NCBI RefSeq assembly: GCF_025457425.1
Contig: NZ_JAMXIA010000001.1
Span: forward strand, 3,348,001-3,412,000
Direction: 5' to 3'
Length of the DNA stretch: 64,000 nucleotides
Source: Chryseobacterium foetidum
GTDB lineage: Bacteria > Bacteroidota > Bacteroidia > Flavobacteriales > Weeksellaceae
Shown here: positions 28,882-36,505 of the stretch, piece after piece
Position numbering within the stretch: the first letter of the stretch is position 1
Layout of the letters: each line of letters begins with the position of its first letter
The notes under the pieces: model-generated
What the model was told of the DNA's origin: nothing
Database searches by the model: none
What the model saw: only the letters and a program-made list of their open reading frames with translations
Translations under genes and position numbers: made by a program

Positions 28882-29259
28882 ATGGATAGCAATGACATTT
28901 CATTTGAAAATCTTCCAAGAGCAGTTGCGCACCTGGTTAGCGAAATAGCCGAAATTAAATTTCTGGTAGAAAGGAAAGAACCTCCGATAATTCCCGTAAA
29001 GAGAATTCCGATTGATATTATAGAAGCTTGCCAAATTATAGGTAAGGCAAAACCTACTGTATATACTCTTGTGCGGAAAAGATTGATTCCTTGTTACAAA
29101 AATGGTAAGAAACTCTACTTTTTTGAAGATGAATTATTGGATTGGATTTCTAAAGGAAAGAAGAAAACCTTACAGGAAATTCAATGTGAAGCGGAAGCCA
29201 GTTTCAGAAAAAATTCAAGGAAGGCAAATGTGGATTCTAACCAAAATCTACAAAGATGA
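28882..29259 (+). CDS. Excisionase-family helix-turn-helix protein
   Basis: The 125-residue protein carries a single MerR/excisionase-like DNA-binding unit at about 40-95 (IDIIEACQIIGKAKPTVYTL, then KNGKKLYFFEDELLDWI). This is the common small helix-turn-helix protein found before the helicase/primase pair in Bacteroidota mobilizable elements. It overlaps the next gene by four bases (ATGA), so the two are coupled. It may control replication or excision. Confidence 0.8.
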   Translation: MDSNDISFENLPRAVAHLVSEIAEIKFLVERKEPPIIPVKRIPIDIIEACQIIGKAKPTVYTLVRKRLIPCYKNGKKLYFFEDELLDWISKGKKKTLQEIQCEAEASFRKNSRKANVDSNQNLQR

Positions 29260-30485
29260 GCCAAAAAATCCCCTACATCCGAGTTGGAACCACCTATTAT
29301 AAAGTGATAGAAAAGCCATTAATTTCTGGCGATAAAACTTCAGTTTTGGTTCGCTGGAATCGAGAAACAATTGTGAGCGATCACGGAAAAAGTTATGTTT
29401 CAAATGTTCCAAAATTTGACGGTTTCTGTTGTATTCCGGAGCATTTAAATTATCAACAAATCGTTCAGGGTTTCTATAATATTTACAATGAAATTCCCTT
29501 TGCTCCTTCATCTGAATCGGAAGATTTAAAAACTAAAATTCAATTTTCTTTGAATTTTGTAGCGCACATTTTCGGTGAACAACTGGAAATGGGTTTGGAT
29601 TATTTAAAAATTCTCTTACAATTTCCTACGCAAATTCTACCGATTTTATGTTTGGTGTCCAAAGAACGGGCTACCGGAAAATCAACATTTATCAAATGGC
29701 TGAGAGAGATTTTCGGATTGAATATGACTTACATCAAAGGCGATTCTTTCGGAAGTCAATTCAACAGCGATTGGGCAGCAATGTTGTTGGTAGCAATCGA
29801 TGAAGTTTTTTTTGATAAAAAAGAAATTACAGAAAGACTCAAATATCTATCTACGACCAATAAAGATAAGTTGGAAGCCAAAGGTAAAGACAGAGAAGAA
29901 ATCGATTTTTTCGCCAAGTTTATTCTTTGTTCCAATAACGAAGAGAATTTTATTCAAATCGATGAAAATGAAATTCGATTTTGGATTCTGAAAATCAATC
30001 CAATCAAAACGGAAAACACTGAATTTTTGAATAACCTGATTTACGAAATCCCTTATTTTCTTCGGTTTTTAATCGAAAGACCATTTTCAACGGAGAAGAA
30101 AACAAGAATGTGGTTTTCCGCCGATGAGATCAGAACAAAGGCACTTCAGAAATTAGTTTTCAAAAACAACAATAAACTCGAATCTAAAATAATAGAATTG
30201 CTTTATGAGTTTTTTGAAAGCAACAATGATGAAGAAATTAATGTCGTTCCGCAAGACTTGCTGAATATGATAAATAGGATGTTTCGCCCAACTTATTGGA
30301 CAAGAAATGATATCCGAAATCTTTTAAAGGAAACTTGGAAATTGAATCCACAAAATAATGGTTTGACCTACATCAGATACGACCTTGATTTTGCAGGAAT
30401 TTTCTATCAAAACAATTCGGTGGGTCGCTATTTCACCATAAAAAAGGATTTTATTCTTAATAAACGTGTTGAAATGTTGAATTGA
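29256..30485 (+). CDS. Primase-helicase-like AAA ATPase of the element
   Basis: The 409-residue protein resembles DUF5906/D5-like helicases. Walker A is KERATGKST at about 137-144 and Walker B is LLVAIDEVF at about 178-185. LCSNNEENF near 230 fits a sensor-1 position, and a winged-helix-like C-terminus follows. It would unwind DNA at the element's origin. The iteron-like cluster starts 34 bases after its stop and a toprim primase follows, so the three make a small replication module. Confidence 0.8.
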   Translation: MSQKIPYIRVGTTYYKVIEKPLISGDKTSVLVRWNRETIVSDHGKSYVSNVPKFDGFCCIPEHLNYQQIVQGFYNIYNEIPFAPSSESEDLKTKIQFSLNFVAHIFGEQLEMGLDYLKILLQFPTQILPILCLVSKERATGKSTFIKWLREIFGLNMTYIKGDSFGSQFNSDWAAMLLVAIDEVFFDKKEITERLKYLSTTNKDKLEAKGKDREEIDFFAKFILCSNNEENFIQIDENEIRFWILKINPIKTENTEFLNNLIYEIPYFLRFLIERPFSTEKKTRMWFSADEIRTKALQKLVFKNNNKLESKIIELLYEFFESNNDEEINVVPQDLLNMINRMFRPTYWTRNDIRNLLKETWKLNPQNNGLTYIRYDLDFAGIFYQNNSVGRYFTIKKDFILNKRVEMLN

Positions 30486-30518
30486 ATGATAATGAATAGA
30501 AAATCAAACACTTTAAAC

Positions 30519-30670
30519 TCAACAAAATCCTCAACAAACTTTTAAACCCAACTTTTTGTTGAATGTTTGTTGAGCGGAAAAACTCTAGTTTGTTGAATTG
30601 TTGAGCTTTTGTTGAGGAATTAAAATCTTATTAATCAATAAGGTATATGCTTTTCTCAACAATTCAACAA
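30519..30670. repeat. Iteron-like cluster of nine TTGTTGA motifs
   Basis: Exact TTGTTGA lies at 30556, 30567, 30590, 30598 and 30609, and its complement TCAACAA at 30519, 30531, 30656 and 30664. Nine copies in 152 bases between the helicase and primase genes suggest an origin of replication or a multi-site operator. Confidence 0.7.
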
Positions 30671-30706
30671 AATATATCTCACCCAAAACACGGAAAATTT
30701 ACAGCT

Positions 30707-31690
30707 ATGAATTGCAAACAATTTAATACAATCCCGTTGGAAGAAGTCCTCCTTTCTCTCGGACACCTTCCAACGAAACAAAATGAAAAAGAAGCTTGGT
30801 ATCTCAACCCTTTTGCCAGCGAATCCCGAGCCTCTTTCAAATTGGATAAAAGAATTAATGCCTGGTATCTTCATTCAGAAGGTGTCGGTGGGAATAACAC
30901 CGACTTTATGAAGAAGTATTTAAATACCTCGGTCAATGAAGTTCTGGATTGGGCGGAAAAACAAAATTTTTCTTCTTTTCATCAGCAACGACAGATTAAA
31001 AAGTCGGAACCAAATTATGCAATTGATGAAATACTGGATCTCCAGAATCCAAATCTGAAACAATATTTACGGGGACGTGGATTAAGTCCTAAAGTCTATG
31101 ATTATATAAGAGAGGTACGATTTACCATCGGAAACAAGAAACTTTACGCCATTGGTTTTGAGAACTTATCTGGCGGTTTTGAATTGCGTAATGCTTTTTA
31201 TAAAGGTTCATTGTTGAAAAAGGATGTTTCCATAATTGATCTCAGCTGCAATGGTCAGAGTAAATCAAATATTCAAGATAGATATGTCAGAGGTGTAGCA
31301 GTTTTTGAAGGTTTTATGGATGCGCTGTCTTTTATCGAATTGCAAAAGTCTTTTGCAGGAGATATCCTTGTGATGAATTCCATTGCTCTTTTAAATAAAT
31401 CGATAGAACACTTAAAAAACTATTCTGATGTCAATCTTTTTCTGGACAACGATAATGCAGGAATTAAATGTAAGTCTGAGATTATAAAATCTTTTCCGGA
31501 AGCAAAAGATCATTCCGGAATATATTCCGACCATAAAGATCTCAACGAATTTTTGATACACATAATCAAGAATGATGTAGCAAATAAGTCAGGAAAGCAC
31601 TCTGAAAAATCTCTAGAGTCGAATAAACTACATGCAAGAAATCAGGAACAGGAAATCAAAAATACAAATGTTTTTAAAAGGAAACGCTGA
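30707..31690 (+). CDS. Toprim-domain DNA primase of the element
   Basis: The 327-residue protein starts with a CHC2-like region without an obvious zinc site (ASFKLDKRINAWYLHSEGVG). A toprim domain follows, with the glutamate in VFEGFMDALSF at about residue 201 and the acidic pair in LFLDNDNAG at about 247-249. The frame extends 60 bases upstream into the repeat cluster, but the MNCKQFNTIP start fits the family and leaves the repeats free. It probably primes replication or transfer of the element. Confidence 0.85.
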   Translation: MNCKQFNTIPLEEVLLSLGHLPTKQNEKEAWYLNPFASESRASFKLDKRINAWYLHSEGVGGNNTDFMKKYLNTSVNEVLDWAEKQNFSSFHQQRQIKKSEPNYAIDEILDLQNPNLKQYLRGRGLSPKVYDYIREVRFTIGNKKLYAIGFENLSGGFELRNAFYKGSLLKKDVSIIDLSCNGQSKSNIQDRYVRGVAVFEGFMDALSFIELQKSFAGDILVMNSIALLNKSIEHLKNYSDVNLFLDNDNAGIKCKSEIIKSFPEAKDHSGIYSDHKDLNEFLIHIIKNDVANKSGKHSEKSLESNKLHARNQEQEIKNTNVFKRKR

Positions 31691-31976
31691 TAATGCGTGC
31701 TGTATGTTTTTACCAACTACCTGCAGAAGTTAGGAGCGCATTCGCAACTTTGAAGGTCGTGCCTCCCAACAAAGTTTCTAATACGCTCTGCGAGGCTTTT
31801 AACCTGAGTAAAATAATATATGGTTGGTTTTATTGACCTGTGTAAAAAAACTCAGGTCATTTTTATCGAAGGTGTGTAAAATAAACACAGGTAAAATGTA
31901 AAGCTGAAAAATATGACTTCATCAAATTTAAAAGCATAAAACTATAAAAGTATAAAACCTTAAAGATGTAAAAGCA
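31691..31976. promoter_or_regulatory. Candidate transfer origin with interleaved palindromes before the relaxase gene
   Basis: Four 8-base half-sites are visible: ACCTGAGT (31802-31809), ACCTGTGT (31836-31843), ACTCAGGT (31850-31857) and ACACAGGT (31885-31892). The first pairs with the third and the second with the fourth, so the two inverted repeats interlock. GACCTG / CAGGTC also makes a local hairpin. The position directly upstream of a MobV relaxase is where oriT usually lies. No gene was seen in the stretch. Confidence 0.5.
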
Positions 31977-33137
31977 ATGAAGACCTCTATTAATTTCAAA
32001 GCAGTTAAATCCGATTCTGAAACTCATAATTTCAGGAAGAAAACTTTCGATTACATCCGCAAAGATCTGACGCCAAAGAATGAATATTGGATGGAACAGA
32101 AGATAGCTGACAGAATTCAAAAAATTGAAGCGTACTGCAAAGAAAAATCCGGAAGAAAATTACAGAAGAATGCAATGCCTGTTCGGGAAGCTGTTGTTGT
32201 TATCAAAGAAAACACAACGATGCTGGAACTTCAAAACTTAGCCGAGAGACTAGAAGAAGAATTGAACATCCGTGTTTTTCAGATCGCTATTCATAAAGAC
32301 GAAGGGCATAACGATAAAGACACTAAAGAATGGAAACCAAATTACCACGCTCATTTGGTAGCTGACTGGCAGGATCTGAAAACAGGGAAAACACTTAAAC
32401 ACCAATCCTTCCATTATTCAAAAATGCAAGATCTGACAGCAGAATGCCTGAATATGGAAAGAGGGATTTCCGGCTCCAGAGGGAGATTGGAAGCCATTGA
32501 GTTTAAGATCCAGCAGAAAGAAGAAGATCTTAAAGTTTTGGAAGAAAGGTATGACACAATGAAATCTGAAATGAGTTCGACAAAATCGGAGGAGCTGGTT
32601 GTAAAGGAAAATGATTTTCTAGGTTTTAAAAAAATTAAGACTGACAAGACCATTGAGAATTATGAAAAAGCATTTCGGACTTACAAAAGCACAATTCTAA
32701 AAAATAAAACCGAACTAGAATCCAAATCAAAACAAATTACTGAGCTCAATACAAAGGTTATTGATTTACAAAAGCAAGTACTTCTATTCAAAAACAAAAA
32801 CGCTGTTCTATTGTCCAACCCAACAGTTTTTGCTTCTGAAAAGAAAAAATATCTCGATTCGGTTATTAATGTTGTTGAGAGGGAAATCAAATTTTCAAGA
32901 TTCAGAAATCCACACTTAGATAGGACAGATAAGCAAAAGCTCATATCGGAAATGGAAAAAATAGCACAGAAAATTTCGCAAGAAAATAAGGTTCCATTTT
33001 CAGCCTTCAATGAGATTTTTAAAGATAATGAGATAACAAATCAGCTTTTCTCTCTGTTACAATTAGGTAATAACACTACAAATTATGAGGCTGAGGATAT
33101 TCCAATTCAAAATAAAAGAAAGAGAAAAAGACTCTAA
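31977..33137 (+). CDS. MobV-type relaxase (Mob/Pre family)
   Basis: The 386-residue protein nicks and binds the transferred DNA strand. The N-terminal relaxase domain has the histidine/acid motif IHKDEGH (H106 to H111) and the metal-binding pair NYHAHLV (H124, H126), as in Mob_Pre proteins. Residues about 165-280 are strongly coiled-coil, followed by a positively charged C-terminus. It is the only transfer gene found, so the element is mobilizable rather than self-transmissible. It faces the Cas12f-like gene across a 300-base gap. Confidence 0.85.
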   Translation: MKTSINFKAVKSDSETHNFRKKTFDYIRKDLTPKNEYWMEQKIADRIQKIEAYCKEKSGRKLQKNAMPVREAVVVIKENTTMLELQNLAERLEEELNIRVFQIAIHKDEGHNDKDTKEWKPNYHAHLVADWQDLKTGKTLKHQSFHYSKMQDLTAECLNMERGISGSRGRLEAIEFKIQQKEEDLKVLEERYDTMKSEMSSTKSEELVVKENDFLGFKKIKTDKTIENYEKAFRTYKSTILKNKTELESKSKQITELNTKVIDLQKQVLLFKNKNAVLLSNPTVFASEKKKYLDSVINVVEREIKFSRFRNPHLDRTDKQKLISEMEKIAQKISQENKVPFSAFNEIFKDNEITNQLFSLLQLGNNTTNYEAEDIPIQNKRKRKRL

Positions 33138-33358
33138 TAACCGCAACGTATTGCAGAGTATTTTCTTTCGATTGATAGCAATTAAGGAAACAAGAATTCA
33201 AGAAAGCAAGGAAGCAACCAATCAAGCGAGCAATCTCGCTAGATTGATTGGTGAAACCTTTTATGGTTTAGGATTCTCCTATTTGCAATACTTTGCTTTT
33301 TTGATTATGCTTTCTTCATTTTTGAAAAAAAAGAAACCCACGCCGTTGTATATACCAG
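33138..33358. repeat. Gap between relaxase and Cas12f-like gene with a strong hairpin
   Basis: The arms at 33217-33230 (ACCAATCAAGCGAG) and 33235-33252 pair with one 4-base bulge around a CAAT loop. No T-run follows on either strand, so a plain terminator is unlikely. The stretch also has a T-rich region that could end the minus-strand transcript. No coding gene is convincing. Confidence 0.6.
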
Positions 33359-33437
33359 AAAAAGTATTCAGTTTCCAGTATTTAGTGAGTGTTCAAAACC
33401 TCACCCTACGGGTTTACAAGCACCCTCATTTTTTTAG
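33359..33437 (-). ncRNA. Candidate guide RNA 3' region downstream of the Cas12f-like gene
   Basis: Directly after the Cas12f-like stop, the minus strand reads into a short hairpin ACCCGTAGGGT (33413-33403) followed by GAGGTTTTGAAC. This resembles the end of TnpB/Cas12f-type guide RNA scaffolds. The next 27 bases (33390-33364) would be the guide, and a run of five T follows. TnpB-type guide RNAs commonly overlap or follow the 3' end of their nuclease gene. This is an alternative to the upstream candidate at 35451-35618; neither can be proven from sequence. Confidence 0.4.
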
Positions 33438-34532
33438 CTATCCGATGATCAATTCGATACCGGCTTTTTCTGCTTTGTATTTTATTTTGGTCTGCAATTC
33501 ATAATAGCTCCAGTTGCGAAGTACAAATTCCTGTTCTTTTGCAATCCCTATTTTGTCTTCCTGATTTTTCAAAATAAGAGTGCCCGCCTGTTGTTGAATG
33601 CAGAAATCAATCAGCTTCCGACTGTAAAGATGAAGATGATGACTGACAAAACGGTTTTCCAGATTCTCTGTTTTGTGCAGTGCCTTCTGTTTCCGTTTAG
33701 ATCCTTGTCCTGAACGGGAATACGCGACTCCGGCTCGAATCCTTTTATTACTGGCCTGAATCGCCAGCCTGCGGTAGAGGAATTCCTCTTTCGAACCAAT
33801 ATTCATTCGCACATTGTTGGCTTTTACCACGATCGGATGTTCCAGAGACAAAGAAGCTTCTGCAATGATTTCGGGTTTTAAACCGTGGTTTTCCTTTTCA
33901 AATTCAAAGACGGCCAGCCAAAAGATCTTACCGTCTTTCAGTTGGACCTGTGAGTTGCACAGCTTGATCTCTTCTCGTAAGAGGCGTCCCAGGACCAAAT
34001 GTTTATCAGAGAAATCTCTGCCTAAGTAAGTTTTGACCGGAATCGCAAACATATTGAAGCTGAACGCTTTTTTTTCAGGATCGTACTTCATTTTGCTGAT
34101 ACATTTGACCGGAAGCGGAATGGGAATGTCTTTTTTAAAGTTCATTAAGGATTTTGATCCCTGCCAATATTCGGCTTTGTTTTTGGAAAAGGTGGACTGA
34201 ATTGTATTGTTTAGGCATCCCAGAATGTCGGTGGGGATTTCTCCCTTGAAACGGTCAAAGACCAGGCGTGCCGTGGTGTTTGTTTTAGAACGGTTGAATA
34301 TTCCCATTTGATCTTTTTTTTCATCAGCCAGCTTGTATTGGATTTCTTCGGTGAGATAAAAGAAATCCTTGATCATCTCTTGTACATAAAGATGGGAAAC
34401 AATCAAATTAGCCGCTCTGAAACAGCGGTTCTGATACCGATAGAGTTTTTCCCACATCAGGCTTTTATCATCGGATGGAACATCAATCACCAGCTGAATT
34501 TTTCGGGTCAGGGTTATCGTAGACTTTTCCAT
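33438..34532 (-). CDS. Nuclease-dead Cas12f/TnpB-like protein linked to a sigma factor
   Basis: I use the ATG at 34532, one base after the sigma factor stop (TGATATG); the frame further upstream lies inside the sigma gene. The 364-residue protein keeps the Cas12f/TnpB backbone: GSKEEFLYRRLAIQ, SGQGSKRKQKAL, NRFVSHHLHLYSRKLIDF and LRNWSYYELQTKIKYKAEKA. The RuvC catalytic positions are lost. The expected VDLG aspartate aligns with S229 in ASLSLEHP, the RuvC-II glutamate with K322 in LILKNQ, and the protein stops right after GIELIIG, so the zinc-finger and RuvC-III aspartate are absent. It should bind a guide RNA and DNA without cutting. Nuclease-dead Cas12f proteins paired with ECF sigma factors have recently been reported to drive RNA-guided transcription in Bacteroidota; this pair fits that class. 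Confidence 0.85.
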   Translation of the reverse strand: MEKSTITLTRKIQLVIDVPSDDKSLMWEKLYRYQNRCFRAANLIVSHLYVQEMIKDFFYLTEEIQYKLADEKKDQMGIFNRSKTNTTARLVFDRFKGEIPTDILGCLNNTIQSTFSKNKAEYWQGSKSLMNFKKDIPIPLPVKCISKMKYDPEKKAFSFNMFAIPVKTYLGRDFSDKHLVLGRLLREEIKLCNSQVQLKDGKIFWLAVFEFEKENHGLKPEIIAEASLSLEHPIVVKANNVRMNIGSKEEFLYRRLAIQASNKRIRAGVAYSRSGQGSKRKQKALHKTENLENRFVSHHLHLYSRKLIDFCIQQQAGTLILKNQEDKIGIAKEQEFVLRNWSYYELQTKIKYKAEKAGIELIIG

Positions 34533-34533
34533 A

Positions 34534-35349
34534 TCAAACCGGTATTTTAGAGGTGTTTTGATTTTGCAGATGCTGATAGGCGTACAGAAATTCCCGATGG
34601 ACTTCCTTTTCAGGTAGTTTGAGTTCTTTTGCAATTACCGCAAATGAAGATTTCTGTTCAAACCGTCTTTTGATAATCTCGAGCTGCTGACTGCTGAGTT
34701 TTTCTGACTGCTCTTCTTTATCAACATTTTTTTCGTGTGGTTTCTCAAAAGTTGTCACCTTAAGAATATTCCTAAGCTCATCTATGGCTTTACTCACCTC
34801 CGTGCTAATGCCTGTCACACTGCTTCCCATAGCTTCTGCGATGGGTTTATACTGAAAGCCATATTCCAGGCAGAGTTCTATCAGGTGTTTTCTTTTGGGG
34901 TTTAAAACGGGTAAGACCTTTGTGATTTCATCGAATTTTTTTTGATCGGATTCTTGGCTATGTAAATAATCTTTATCTTTCAAAGGATCGTAACCTGCAA
35001 GATAATCTTGATAGTTCTCAAAACTGTCAAGAGAAGCCATTAAGCGGCTGAATTTATTCCGGGGAGCAGTAACATACGCTATACAATCCCTTTTCATCAC
35101 AAACCGTAAAAAGCCTGTAACATGATCAGGTGTCTCAATGGTGTCGCGGTGCAGCCACAATTTTAGGAAGGTATCCTGAACAATAGTGTTCACTACAAAA
35201 TCATCCTTAAGCACCTGCCATCCAACCCAAAAAAGAAGTCTTTTGTAACGCAGATGAATATGTTCCAGAGCGGTCGGATTACCTTTTTTCAGTAGTTCGT
35301 ATAACTGAAGATTGCTCAATTTCCGAGGCAAAGAGTCTGTTCTTTTCAT
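34534..35349 (-). CDS. ECF-type sigma factor with extra C-terminal helix-turn-helix, partner of the Cas12f-like protein
   Basis: The 271-residue protein has sigma region 2 at about 24-92 (ALEHIHLRYKRLLFW, VQDTFLKLWLHRD) and sigma region 4 at about 140-195 (LNPKRKHLIELCLEYG, YKPIAEAMGSSV). A linker and a second helix-turn-helix-like segment follow at about 218-262 (SQQLEIIKRRFEQK, FAVIAKELKLPEKEV) that ordinary ECF factors lack. Its stop is one base from the Cas12f-like start, so the two are translationally coupled. A Bacteroidota promoter and a long structured leader precede it. By analogy with dCas12f-sigma systems it would recruit RNA polymerase to sites chosen by the guide RNA (inference). 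The extra domain may contact the Cas12f-like partner. Confidence 0.85.
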   Translation of the reverse strand: MKRTDSLPRKLSNLQLYELLKKGNPTALEHIHLRYKRLLFWVGWQVLKDDFVVNTIVQDTFLKLWLHRDTIETPDHVTGFLRFVMKRDCIAYVTAPRNKFSRLMASLDSFENYQDYLAGYDPLKDKDYLHSQESDQKKFDEITKVLPVLNPKRKHLIELCLEYGFQYKPIAEAMGSSVTGISTEVSKAIDELRNILKVTTFEKPHEKNVDKEEQSEKLSSQQLEIIKRRFEQKSSFAVIAKELKLPEKEVHREFLYAYQHLQNQNTSKIPV

Positions 35350-35450
35350 AAGCAGCGTATTTAGCTAAATTATTGCTGGAAGGAACTGCTTAGATAAATA
35401 AGATGAATCTCTGCCTCAAAATGCTAACTCACTACATATATTACCCAAAT

Positions 35451-35618
35451 GAAAAAGCGTGGAACTCAACTTATTGACTAGAGGTACTGGTATACCCGTG
35501 TACGATAAGAGAGCCCACGCCGCGGTCGTGAGCTAATTTACTTATCTTCTCGTACACATAAAAATTACCAGTTTTCTAGTCGAGAATCTAAGCAATAGCT
35601 TCGATTATTATTTTTGAA
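35451..35618 (-). ncRNA. Candidate guide RNA: long structured leader before the sigma/Cas12f-like operon
   Basis: Bases 35476-35581 fold into one rod. The base is a 16-bp stem with one bulge (GACTAGA / TCTAGTC plus ACTGGTA / TACCAGT). Above it come a 7-bp stem GTGTACG / CGTACAC, then ATAAG / CTTAT, and a top hairpin CACG / CGTG. A small hairpin (AAGC / GCTT at 35590-35601) precedes it on the minus strand. A promoter just upstream would start transcription near 35618 toward the sigma gene. After the rod come 19 bases (35475-35457, AATAAGTTGAGTTCCACGC) that could be the guide, then five T. The RNA is non-coding by eye. The role as guide RNA is inference. Confidence 0.55.
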
Positions 35619-35624
35619 GTATTG

Positions 35625-35657
35625 CAAAGTTACCTTTATTATAACTTATTTAGCAAA
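35625..35657 (-). promoter_or_regulatory. Bacteroidota-type promoter for the structured RNA and sigma/Cas12f-like operon
   Basis: On the minus strand a TTTG box (35657-35654) is followed after 21 bases by TAACTTTG (35632-35625), a perfect fit to the -7 consensus TAnnTTTG. The expected start is about 7 bases further, near 35618. It lies divergent to the XRE regulator gene at 35744. Confidence 0.7.
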
Positions 35658-35743
35658 TATAAAACATTTTTCTTTATGTAGGTTAATTCGACTACAAAAA
35701 TTTATTGAAATCTTATCACTTTGTCTATTCAAAGTTAACCACA

Positions 35744-35968
35744 ATGGATAAAATAGAATTTAGAATAGCATTTGGTAAAAGAATTGAGATGTTCAGAAAA
35801 AAACTGAATTTGAGTTATAGAGAGTTGGCTCAAAAATGCGATGTAGATCATAGTAATATTAGTAAAATAGAAAAAGGGGAAGTTGATCTTAGAATCTCTA
35901 CTATTCAAGAATTAGCAAAAGGACTAGATGTGCATCCATTGGAACTATTTGATTTCAAATTAAAGTAA
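35744..35968 (+). CDS. XRE-family transcriptional regulator
   Basis: The 74-residue protein is essentially one helix-turn-helix domain of the Cro/C1 type (KRIEMFRKKLNLSYRELAQK, then HSNISKIEKGEVDL). The frame is open 39 bases upstream, but the ATG giving MDKIEFRIAFGKR fits the domain. It is divergent from the sigma/Cas12f-like operon with about 395 bases between them, so it could regulate that operon or itself. Similar small regulators also serve as control proteins of restriction systems, and one such system lies 3 kb downstream. Which target is real cannot be decided from sequence. Confidence 0.8.
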   Translation: MDKIEFRIAFGKRIEMFRKKLNLSYRELAQKCDVDHSNISKIEKGEVDLRISTIQELAKGLDVHPLELFDFKLK

Positions 35969-36505
35969 AAAAGATTACTCTTAACAATTTTAAGCTCAGA
36001 AGTGAATATAATACCGACGACAGTTGGTATTTTTTATTTGTGAAAATGATGACATTATTTGGGATAGAATATTTTAATTAGTTTGGTTGAATGATTTAAG
36101 ATATTTTTAAAGTATTTGATAATACTAATATCAGGAATAGGCTAATATTTTTGATTGAACTTAGGAATAAACTAGTAACAAGAAACGATTAGTTGTAGTG
36201 CTCTTAATAAAATGGCAATTGAGATAGAGGGTAGTTTTAAAAAATATTCTTCATCTGTAGCCTCTTAAGCAGGACATTAAAATTATAGAATCAGTCTATA
36301 TATATTCAGTATAAATACGGATTGCCATAACATCAAATATTCTTATTATTACATTTATGAATTGATAAAGAAGTCACAAGAATACACTGTAAATATTATA
36401 TGGTATGCCAAGTAATATTGATACCACTCATTTATTAAATGAACAATTACAGTTTTTGAAAATCTTTCAGATAATTAGTAAAGCAGTACAATAATTTATA
36501 ATATA
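35969..36505. other. AT-rich gap without a clear gene
   Basis: There is no convincing gene in these 537 bases. A short palindrome-like stretch follows the XRE stop (ACCGACGACAGTTGGT near 36013), which may be a terminator. A 29-codon frame at 36405-36494 ends 11 bases before the next start and could be a leader peptide or a gene remnant. The composition suggests decayed sequence. Confidence 0.45.

Noticed and set aside
33085-33504. Plus-strand frame of about 139 codons overlapping the relaxase end and the Cas12f-like gene end
   Set aside because: It has no recognisable protein pattern, overlaps two well-supported genes and covers the hairpin region, so it is a shadow frame.
33438-34532. Reading the Cas12f-like gene as an ordinary IS605/IS607 TnpB gene
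   Set aside because: There is no TnpA gene, no transposon ends were seen, the catalytic residues are lost and the zinc finger is missing, while a sigma factor gene is coupled to it.
35476-35581. Long hairpin as a plain transcription terminator
   Set aside because: The stem is interrupted, far longer than a terminator, has no T-run directly after either arm and lies downstream of a promoter that reads into the sigma gene.
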